Assembly (NCBI GenBank): GCA_023417065.1
Contig: JAEZGH010000108.1
Span: 1-18,103, forward strand
Direction of reading: 5' to 3'
DNA from: Bacteroidota bacterium
Lineage (GTDB): Bacteria; Bacteroidota; Bacteroidia; Cytophagales; Cyclobacteriaceae
Length of the DNA: 18,103 nucleotides
Shown in pieces: positions 7,694 to 13,476 of this stretch (the first letter of the stretch is position 1; each line of letters starts with the position of its first letter). A program made the position numbers and the translations under genes. The notes beneath the pieces are model-generated. The model ran no database searches. It saw only the letters and a program-made list of their open reading frames with translations, and had not been told where the DNA came from.

Positions 7694-7990
7694 AATCCCT
7701 TTGTTTCCTGGAAGGTTGCAAGAATTGAGCCAATTGAATTTCTGATTTCAGGTTTCGGATTGGGGCGCGCGCTTTTCACGTGCAGGGCGGCGTTGGGAGC
7801 AGTTTCAGGAAATCAAGTTTAATGTTTCAAGGGTGAGGCTCTCCGGTAATTGTCACGTTGGTTGTTTGGGGAAGGCTCACGCGATCAGTGAGCGATTCGG
7901 TTTCAATTTTTTACATTGTTGCAGATGAGATCGGTGAGTTATCTTTTTGCTGTGCACCTGCACGCGAAATCGTCTGCCTTCGATCGTGGT
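7694..7990. other. Non-coding region upstream of the exported-protein gene
   Basis: I see no gene here. A short GTGCA-CC-TGCAC inverted repeat sits at 7952-7963, and a TGTCACG at 7851-7857 lacks the second ECF41 box. No convincing promoter for the minus-strand gene was found. Confidence 0.4.
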
Positions 7991-7997
7991 GGGGGTT

Positions 7998-8070
7998 AAC
8001 ATACCGTCCCTGCGGGACGAGGGTTTGAATGGTAGCGTTTTGCTACAAACATAACGTCCCTACAGGACGT
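7998..8070. repeat. REP-like cluster of short hairpins
   Basis: Two 22-base direct copies (7998-8019 and 8048-8069), each starting AACATA and matching at 19 of 22 positions, stand exactly 50 bases apart. Each copy is itself a hairpin: CGTCCC-TGC-GGGACG at 8005-8019, and ACGTCC-CTACA-GGACGT at 8054-8070. Between them lies a third hairpin, GTAGC-GTTTT-GCTAC at 8032-8046. The motif (TTTTGCTACAAACATA followed by CGTCCCT) resembles interspersed repeats I recall from many Bacteroidota genomes. These resemble REP elements mobilised by RAYT transposases, but no transposase is in the window. Confidence 0.7.
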
Positions 8071-8254
8071 AAATACATGGTCAATTCTTGTTACGGTACG
8101 CTGTTAAGACGTAGTTTCTGGACGACGTGATTTGTTGTTGTGCATGCAGCTGAACAACTCCCTTCAAACTTGTTTCGAAATATGATCCTGAACCGTCTCT
8201 CCCCGAAGCACCGACCACTATAGTGTTCGGAAGCCGATAACCAGAAATCTGGAA
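8071..8254. other. Non-coding stretch with a 20-base imperfect palindrome
   Basis: No gene seen. At 8211-8230 a palindrome centred on ACTATAGT with CCGA/TCGG ends matches its complement at 18 of 20 positions. A small CCAGA-TT-TCTGG hairpin (minus-strand reading) follows the stop codon of the YfiT-like gene. Neither has a T-run. Confidence 0.4.
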
Positions 8255-8803
8255 TCAGGAATTTTTCAGCGCGATGCGGATGTGTTCGAGATGATGTTGG
8301 ACGTGCCAGGCCGTCATGGAGATGGCTTGCCGCTGATTCAGCGAGACTTGCCTAACGGGATGAAAGTAGGTGCGCGCGAGCTGCTCATCCGTGAGCGACC
8401 GCATAAGGAATACGTATCGTTTTGTGATCGATTCAAACATATCGAGCGAATCCTGCCATGAGGCGTTAAGTCCGTCGGGAGTGACGGCCCACGCGTGTTG
8501 ATCAACGATGGTGATAACATGGTAATTGCTTTCGGTAATTGCGCGCTTCATTCTGAAGAGGTGCAGCAGCTGCATGTCGGCGAGGTGGTTGATGAGTTGC
8601 CGGATATTCCAGGCCCCTTCGCGGTAGGTGCGATTCGCGCCTTCTTCAGACATTCCCTGTGTTATTGCCCGATATTTTGCCGGAGCAGCTTCTACAATAT
8701 CGATGAGCGCGCTAAGTTCGTCGCGACTCAGATCAGCAGGTGCCGGTTTAAACGGACCAATTGGAAATTTCAAACGCTGCAGTTGATCGTCAGTTGTGGT
8801 CAT
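8255..8803 (-). CDS. YfiT-type putative metal-dependent hydrolase (DinB superfamily)
   Basis: A 182-residue four-helix-bundle protein of the DinB/YfiT group. The family binds a metal ion through three histidines and in some organisms acts as a bacillithiol S-transferase; the substrate here is unknown. Visible are the YfiT opening LKFPIGPFKPAP, YREGAWNIRQLINHLADMQ with the first His, and SMTAWHVQHHLEHIRIAL with the C-terminal His pair. ATG at 8803 is chosen, giving MTTTDDQLQRLKFPIGPF. The frame is open 37 codons further upstream, but that part covers a promoter-like box and the terminator of the previous gene. It appears to be a single-gene unit. Confidence 0.88.
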   Translation of the reverse strand: MTTTDDQLQRLKFPIGPFKPAPADLSRDELSALIDIVEAAPAKYRAITQGMSEEGANRTYREGAWNIRQLINHLADMQLLHLFRMKRAITESNYHVITIVDQHAWAVTPDGLNASWQDSLDMFESITKRYVFLMRSLTDEQLARTYFHPVRQVSLNQRQAISMTAWHVQHHLEHIRIALKNS

Positions 8804-8821
8804 GTTGCAATTCTTTTGACG

Positions 8822-8829
8822 CAAATATA
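8822..8829 (-). promoter_or_regulatory. -7 promoter box of the YfiT-like gene
   Basis: On the minus strand TATATTTG matches the Bacteroidota -7 consensus TAnnTTTG exactly. It ends 18 bases before the ATG, implying a short leader. No clear -33 TTG is seen at the expected distance. Confidence 0.5.
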
Positions 8830-8872
8830 GCCAAGCCTGGATTTTCGGACTTAGTGTAGAGGGAATAAATGA

Positions 8873-8900
8873 CAAAGGCAGGCTAATAAACCTGCCTTTG
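8873..8900 (-). terminator. Terminator of the blaI-blaR1 unit
   Basis: Perfect 10-base inverted repeat CAAAGGCAGG / CCTGCCTTTG with an 8-base loop. On the minus strand a T-rich tail follows (TCATTTATT). It lies 50 bases beyond the second stop (8951), supporting that the original reading frame ended at 8951 rather than at the amber codon. Confidence 0.65.
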
Positions 8901-8950
8901 CTGTGGACAATCACACCTGATCCTTAAGCCTTGAAGCCTAATACCTGACC

Positions 8951-9118
8951 CTATTTCGGTTCCGCGATTGAAATCGACATGGGAATCCCTTCGCGTGCTT
9001 TCTGGTACTCTTCTTCGCTGGTGTCGAAGAAGTCCTTGCCGAAAAGTTTGCGCGACCGTTCCTGGTATATTCTGTGAAATGCCTCCCTTGCGTGAAACGT
9101 GTGTAGCAGGTAATCGCC
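8951..9118 (-). pseudogene. C-terminal ExbD-like tail of the BlaR1 protein, cut off by an in-frame TAG
   Basis: Directly after the TAG at 9119-9121 the same frame continues for 55 codons to a TAG at 8951-8953. The text begins GDYLLHTFHAREAFHRIY and ends IPMSISIAEPK. It resembles the end of Bacteroidota ExbD/TolR-like domains as I recall them, typically YGDY... and IPxRISEAEP. No start codon or promoter is evident for it alone. The simplest reading is the lost tail of the upstream protein. A single TAC-to-TAG change would restore the YGDY motif and a 552-residue protein. Confidence 0.72.
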
Positions 9119-10609
9119 CTAGGCGTCAGCGTCATCGCTTTTCAGACTGACTACGTACGCCTGTGAGTTTTGGGAAATGTGTTTATTCACAAAATTGAAT
9201 ACTGCTTCTTCACTGACAGATGATTCGTCTTCGCCGATGCGGATAGTCAACAAGTCGATTTTTCCTTCAGCAGCAAGTTCGTCGGGGTCGGGGAGTGCGA
9301 CTTTCTCCGGATCAGGAGGGAGAACGATCATAACTTCTAGAGGCTGTCCTGTGGCAGTGATTCCTGCGTAGAGCAATTTCCTGCGGTCGAGTTTCCGCAA
9401 CGCCATATGTACACGCTGTATTAAGCCCATCTGTTGACTCGCGTCGGCTTGAATGAGGACCGGAGTATCACGGCCTCCTGTGGTGCCGTCAAGCACTGAA
9501 GAAAGCTGATCAGGTTCAACTTCTTGCCCGTTGACAAGAAGCCTGTCGTGCGAAATGGTAAACGTTGGCGCATTTGTTAAATCACCCTTGAAACGAAAAC
9601 CAGAGGCAGGCAGAACCGGCAGGTTTGCTGACTTGGCGCTCTGAATTGATTGTGAGGTAACAGCTCCGTCGTCGTCGCTTAGCCTTGAATTGCACTGAAC
9701 GATTGCCAGACATCCAAAGGCTGCGAGTGTTAGGGTCAGGATAACTTTTAGTTTGCCGGCCCAACCTGAATTTTTATTGTTCATCATGGCTATTCTTTGT
9801 TTAATAAATGAAAGATTGAAGTTGTGTACCAACTCTCGGGAGTTGTTGCTGATCAACTGACTGAGAAGAAGGATCTGGTACGCTGCGGCGGAATAACCTG
9901 ATGATAGAACTTTCTTGTCTGCTATGTATTCATGGGTGGCTTTAAGGGATTTATTCACCTGCCACATAACGGGATTGAACCATAGAATGGCAGCTGAGAG
10001 TTGAACAATTAGTGAGTCGATAGAATGTTTCTCCTGAACATGTACCTGTTCGTGCACAAGGATGAGCTGGAAGTCCTCACTTCCAATCCCTGGTTCATGA
10101 ACAAATACGTAATTGAAAAAGGAGAATGGCGTTGTTGGATGAGGCAGTGACACGATCTTTAATCCGGCTTCGTTTCGAACCGGGTGCTTTCTGATCGTTT
10201 TCGAGATCCAGCGCAACGTCCAGGCAATCCTGGAAAGGCATGTGCATATCCCCGCGACATACGCGATTGCAATAACGGTGAGAACCATTTTGCCTGGTGC
10301 CCCTTCCGGCGTAGGAGTGGAGGCAGTGATGGATTCTATTCTTTCGTAGCTGCCGTATTCCCACTCGGTGAGTGCGTCGAAATACGTGTTTCGTATCCTG
10401 TTAACTTCGTCGATTTGCTGACCAGCAATTATTTCCGGTACGCTGAGTCCGCGCAGTGCAGGAAACAGGAGTGCTATCACTGGTATGGCAATCAGGTAGT
10501 ATCGGTTGAACTGAAAAAGGGTTTCTTTCCTCAGCGCAAGGAAGTACAATCCGTACAAAAGGATGAGAAGCAAGCTCGACTCCAACAGGTAGAAAATGGC
10601 GTCAGTCAT
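9119..10609 (-). CDS. BlaR1-type M56 family metallopeptidase with ExbD-like C-terminal part, probably truncated
   Basis: An integral-membrane zinc peptidase partner of the BlaI-type repressor. In this family the sensor, once activated, causes cleavage of the repressor. The protein is 496 residues. Membrane segments lie near 5-25, 38-55, 108-126, 195-215 and 285-305. The metallopeptidase site is LVHEQVH with HEQVH at 186-190, and HEYIAD at 226-231 supplies the third ligand. After the last membrane segment come ExbD/TolR-like parts (TFTISHDRLLVNGQEV, DTPVLIQADASQQMGLIQRV, then a second around 430-496). No penicillin-binding sensor domain is present, so the trigger is unlikely to be a beta-lactam bound as in classical BlaR1. 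It overlaps the blaI-like gene by 8 bases. The frame stops early at TAG 9119-9121. Confidence 0.87.
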   Translation of the reverse strand: MTDAIFYLLESSLLLILLYGLYFLALRKETLFQFNRYYLIAIPVIALLFPALRGLSVPEIIAGQQIDEVNRIRNTYFDALTEWEYGSYERIESITASTPTPEGAPGKMVLTVIAIAYVAGICTCLSRIAWTLRWISKTIRKHPVRNEAGLKIVSLPHPTTPFSFFNYVFVHEPGIGSEDFQLILVHEQVHVQEKHSIDSLIVQLSAAILWFNPVMWQVNKSLKATHEYIADKKVLSSGYSAAAYQILLLSQLISNNSRELVHNFNLSFIKQRIAMMNNKNSGWAGKLKVILTLTLAAFGCLAIVQCNSRLSDDDGAVTSQSIQSAKSANLPVLPASGFRFKGDLTNAPTFTISHDRLLVNGQEVEPDQLSSVLDGTTGGRDTPVLIQADASQQMGLIQRVHMALRKLDRRKLLYAGITATGQPLEVMIVLPPDPEKVALPDPDELAAEGKIDLLTIRIGEDESSVSEEAVFNFVNKHISQNSQAYVVSLKSDDADA

Positions 10610-10976
10610 GTTTTCTGGATTTGAGTTCCTTTAGCATTTCCATTACCTCATTGAGTTCTTTCTCGTCGAGTTCCTTGCTTTCTGAGAAGAAGCTGACCAC
10701 TTCGCGGAGCGAATTGTTGTAATAGTCTTTCACCAATCGGGAAAGCTGGCCCTTACTATATTCTTCGCGGGAGATCAACGGGTGATACTTATGGGAGTTG
10801 CCATAGGCGGTATAGCCTACAATTTCTTTCTGAACCAACACTCTTACAATGGTAGAAACCGAGTTGTAAGGTGGTTTAGGGTCGGGGAACTGCTCGATTA
10901 TATCCTTGATAAAACCTTGACCAATTCCCCAGAGGATCTTCATGATCCGCTCTTCCGCCTTTGTCAGTGTAACCAT
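10602..10976 (-). CDS. BlaI/MecI/CopY-family transcriptional repressor
   Basis: A 124-residue winged-helix repressor. It opens MVTLTKAEERIMKILWGIGQGFIKDII, the standard BlaI-type first helix. The wing region follows with PPYNSVSTIVRVLVQKEIVGYTAYGNSHKYHPLI, then a C-terminal dimerisation helix (about 85-124). BlaI-type proteins dimerise on TACA/TGTA-containing operators and are inactivated by the partnered M56 protease. ATG at 10976 is chosen; a 12-codon upstream extension is open but does not resemble the family. Its stop codon lies inside the start of the M56 gene, so the two are translationally coupled. It is presumably autoregulated through the inverted repeats just upstream. Confidence 0.95.
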   Translation of the reverse strand: MVTLTKAEERIMKILWGIGQGFIKDIIEQFPDPKPPYNSVSTIVRVLVQKEIVGYTAYGNSHKYHPLISREEYSKGQLSRLVKDYYNNSLREVVSFFSESKELDEKELNEVMEMLKELKSRKHD

Positions 10977-10999
10977 AACTTCTTTTTGTTGACCAGCAC

Positions 11000-11046
11000 T
11001 ACAGAGGTACAACTTAAAATTAAGTTTGTCAACGTAATTTTAAGTT
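11000..11046. promoter_or_regulatory. Operator/promoter region of blaI-blaR1
   Basis: A perfect 12-base inverted repeat, AACTTAAAATTA (11011-11022) and TAATTTTAAGTT (11035-11046), has a 12-base spacer. The left arm forms a second palindrome, AACTTAA-AA-TTAAGTT (11011-11026). Next to it TACAGAGGTACA (11000-11011) holds two TACA half-sites of the BlaI operator type. It lies 24-70 bases upstream of the repressor's ATG. The exact promoter boxes are unclear. Confidence 0.6.
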
Positions 11047-11131
11047 AATATTATATATCTGATCTACAATGTGTTGAATTCCTAAGGTTGCGGGGAAGAA
11101 GGCCTGAAATCAGAAACAAGCAACCAAAAAA

Positions 11132-11836
11132 TCAGAAATACTTCCGTCCGATTGCGTAAACGTCCACCGGATCCGTAATCCCCTTCAGGTTAGTTGTGAT
11201 GGGGGTCAGCTGGTCATTTTGGGTCGGGAGCCTACGGAACGCAGATGCTGAAATGAGGAAGTCGTTATTAACCACCCTGGTAACGGACTGAATTCGCGAG
11301 GCTACGGTGACGGCATGTCCCATGACCAGCAGGTGATTGCTTCCATTGAGGTCGATCTCACCGGTGGCGACTTCACCGGCGTGGATGCCGATGCCCACCT
11401 GAATTCTGCGTCCAAGTCTGGATGCCAGGGTCTCGTCGTTCAGTCTTTCAAGAGTATTAAGGATGGAATAGCCCGCGCTTACGGCGTCGTTCACGGCCTG
11501 TGACGGATTCCGGTCGAAGCCGAAGGCCGCATAGAATCCGTCGCCTGTGGTTTCAATAATTCGCCCATGATGGATTCGGATAAGGGTCCGGAAGGTTGAG
11601 AAAAGCTTTGTTATAATGTTGATTACATCGCGAGCGTGTTCACGTTGCGTAAGCGGAGAGAAGTCACGGATGTCAAGGAAAAACAATGCCATGAACTGTT
11701 CACTGTTACTTTCCTGTGTCCACAAATCCCATCGCAGGGTATTTGCGTGGTGTGGATTTAAACGTTTTTTGGTACGGCGTTGTGAAATCCTTCCTACCGG
11801 GGGACCAAACAGTGAGAGTTGTACGTCCTTTTGCAT
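11132..11836 (-). CDS. Stand-alone class III adenylate/guanylate cyclase domain protein
   Basis: A 234-residue protein that is almost only a class III nucleotidyl cyclase catalytic domain (about 48-225) with a basic 45-residue N-terminus. No membrane or sensor domain is seen. Metal-binding aspartates are D55 (FFLDIRDFSPL) and D99 (ETTGDGFYAAFG). R181 in VASR fits the transition-state arginine. Residues that set the substrate are unusual: E95 occupies the usual Lys position, L170 the usual Asp position, and T177 the usual transition-state Asn. Cyclic GMP, cyclic AMP or a degenerate role are all possible. ATG at 11836 is chosen; a TTG six codons upstream is the alternative. The upstream gene ends 87 bases before it on the same strand, so co-transcription is possible. 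Confidence 0.88.
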   Translation of the reverse strand: MQKDVQLSLFGPPVGRISQRRTKKRLNPHHANTLRWDLWTQESNSEQFMALFFLDIRDFSPLTQREHARDVINIITKLFSTFRTLIRIHHGRIIETTGDGFYAAFGFDRNPSQAVNDAVSAGYSILNTLERLNDETLASRLGRRIQVGIGIHAGEVATGEIDLNGSNHLLVMGHAVTVASRIQSVTRVVNNDFLISASAFRRLPTQNDQLTPITTNLKGITDPVDVYAIGRKYF

Positions 11837-11923
11837 ATCCGATCTTTTTATCAAAGCTCGTTACGCCTGGTGACAACCCTGTGTCAGTACCTTTTGAGCT
11901 ATGCAAATATTTCTGTAAGCGGC

Positions 11924-13168
11924 CTAAGTTTTCTGCTTCTTCTTCCGGGCAGACGGGAACAAAACGTTGTTCAGAATCAACCGGTAGCCTGGTGAGTTGG
12001 GGTGCTGATTCAAATCGGTGCTTTCACGCCAGTTGCCGGGTGTTCCTTCGGGATCATGACCGCCGTAATACGTCCAATGGCCCTGACCGAGTTCACCATA
12101 AATATAGCGCACATTGTTACGATTGCGGTTTTCGGCAAGTACGAGCACCGTTGACTTTACAACGTATTTGTTAAACGCTGTTGTCTGACCAATAAACTCG
12201 CGTATTGCGTTTTGGTGGTTCTGCGTCAGCAAAGACGGAATGATGTCCCACTTCGCAGAAAATGAAAACACCTGGAAAACGTCTTTGCCATAAGAGCGGT
12301 AGTCGTCCCAGCCTGTATTGATGTCGGAGAATTTGCGGCTGTATCCAGGTTCGATTGTGAATTCTTCGAATGCCAGTGTTTTAGTGAAGTCCAGTTTTTC
12401 CTGCGCATCCGGGTCCGTTTCATCGCCATCATAGATGCTTTCGCTGATGTCAACCCCTTCGGCAGCGAGGGCGATGTCGAAGGTTTCGGCGCCTGAACAC
12501 ATCGCGAACAGGTATCCGCCTGCTGCGCAGAAACCTTTGATCTTCTTGGCAACGTCGAGCTTCATCGCCGATACTTTTGCATAGCCGAGCTTTGTGGCCG
12601 TGAACTTATTCAATTGGGCTTCAATATGAGAGTCTCTTCGGAGGCGCCTGCCCGACTGTCCGGTAAAATCTTCGTGATGCAGGTGCAGCCAGTCGAACAT
12701 CGCTAGTGTGTCGGCCAGAACTTCCTCATCGTAGACGAGCGCATAGGGGATTTCGGCATAGTCAAGTACATGGATAACGGCATCCGACTCATCTTGCAGG
12801 ATGTCGCCCTTTGGCGAATATACAGCTATGCGCGGGGCCTTTTCCAGCCTGACTACATTCATGTTCACGGCGGGAGACTCAATTTCCTTCAGGATAGCAT
12901 TGACGGCAGATTCGGAAATCAGCTCGATGGTAATCCCGCGAATTACGCACTCGGAATGAATGTCTTTGTCATATGGAATGAGGAAGCTTCCGCCTCTGTA
13001 ATTCAACAGCCAGTCTACATAGCCACCCCGTTGTAGTGTATAGAAGGCAAGCCCGTAACTCTTGAGGTGGTTTTGCTGTGCCTGATCCATCGGAATCAGG
13101 ATTGAAGAACCGCTGACGGGAATGGCAACGCAAAACCAGGCAACAAAAGCAATCACGGAGGGCTTCAT
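11924..13168 (-). CDS. Secreted protein of a Bacteroidota family often labelled 'asparagine synthetase B'
   Basis: A 414-residue protein with an N-terminal signal peptide (MKPSVIAFVAWFCVAIPVSG). It begins with ILIPMDQAQQNHLKSYGLAFY and carries YVDWLLNYRGGSFLIPYD, FDWLHLHHEDFTGQSGR around 155-175, GGYLFAMCSGAETFDIALAA around 215-235, and YYGGHDPEGTP near the C-terminus. From memory, relatives are commonly annotated asparagine synthetase B. I see neither an N-terminal catalytic Cys2 nor the ATP pyrophosphatase loop of that enzyme, and an exported location does not fit it. The GGYLFAMCSGAE stretch suggests a ThuA/GATase-like alpha/beta fold, which is only an impression. Function is unknown. Confidence 0.75.
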   Translation of the reverse strand: MKPSVIAFVAWFCVAIPVSGSSILIPMDQAQQNHLKSYGLAFYTLQRGGYVDWLLNYRGGSFLIPYDKDIHSECVIRGITIELISESAVNAILKEIESPAVNMNVVRLEKAPRIAVYSPKGDILQDESDAVIHVLDYAEIPYALVYDEEVLADTLAMFDWLHLHHEDFTGQSGRRLRRDSHIEAQLNKFTATKLGYAKVSAMKLDVAKKIKGFCAAGGYLFAMCSGAETFDIALAAEGVDISESIYDGDETDPDAQEKLDFTKTLAFEEFTIEPGYSRKFSDINTGWDDYRSYGKDVFQVFSFSAKWDIIPSLLTQNHQNAIREFIGQTTAFNKYVVKSTVLVLAENRNRNNVRYIYGELGQGHWTYYGGHDPEGTPGNWRESTDLNQHPNSPGYRLILNNVLFPSARKKKQKT

Positions 13169-13235
13169 ACGTCTTCGGTTTAGTGGTGTACTAAAGATCG
13201 TAAGTTCCGGGAGAATTAGAAAGGAGGTACCACGT

Positions 13236-13310
13236 ATCGGTTACCTGATACCGGTGATCTGGTACCGGTTGCCCGTTTATGGAAACCGTTTACCCGCTCC
13301 CGGTTGCCTG
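13236..13310. repeat. Degenerate CCGGTTRCC repeat cluster
   Basis: Repeated variants of CCGGTTRCC: CGGTTACC (13239-13246), ACCGGT (13250-13255), ACCGGTTGCCC (13264-13274), ACCGTTTACCC (13285-13295) and CCGGTTGCC (13300-13308). Several contain the palindromes ACCGGT or GGTACC. Copies are irregularly spaced, so it is not a clean tandem array. Confidence 0.5.
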
Positions 13311-13369
13311 GTTGTGAGGCTGTCGTCTTAACCTTGTATGCCCCTTTCCTGAAAGGGTTCCCAGTGTCA

Positions 13370-13391
13370 TCCTCCACTCTTCCTCCACTCT
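13370..13391. repeat. Perfect 11-base tandem duplication
   Basis: TCCTCCACTCT occurs twice head to tail (13370-13380, 13381-13391). Probably a slippage duplication in non-coding DNA. Confidence 0.75.
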
Positions 13392-13476
13392 CATTAGCTT
13401 CAAGTCGGGTACACACCTCGACAATGGATCGATTGATGTTTAAACCTAGTAATAGGGATGAGAAATCAAAAATTAA

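Larger units (their letters stand above)
13169..13476. other. Intergenic region between the permease and the secreted-protein gene
   Basis: No gene was found. It carries a cluster of degenerate CCGGTTRCC-like motifs (about 13236-13310) and a perfect 11-base tandem duplication (13370-13391), both entered separately. No hairpin terminator was seen after the permease stop codon. Confidence 0.5.

Noticed and set aside
7851..7877. A third TGTCACG, possible ECF41 promoter
   Set aside because: At the 16-base spacing the second box reads GGCT rather than TGTC or CGTC, and no plus-strand gene follows.
8804..8914. Longer N-terminus for the YfiT-like protein
   Set aside because: The extension covers a -7 box and a terminator hairpin; the family normally begins near the PIGPF motif.
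9119..9121. TAG read as a sense codon by a recoded genetic code
   Set aside because: TAG is the normal stop of pta and of the MDR oxidoreductase in this window, so global recoding is not supported; mutation or local read-through remain.
11060..11131. Terminator after the cyclase gene
   Set aside because: Only a direct repeat (ATCAGAAA twice) and a weak GGTTGC/GCAACC pair with a 28-base loop are present; no stable hairpin with a T-run.
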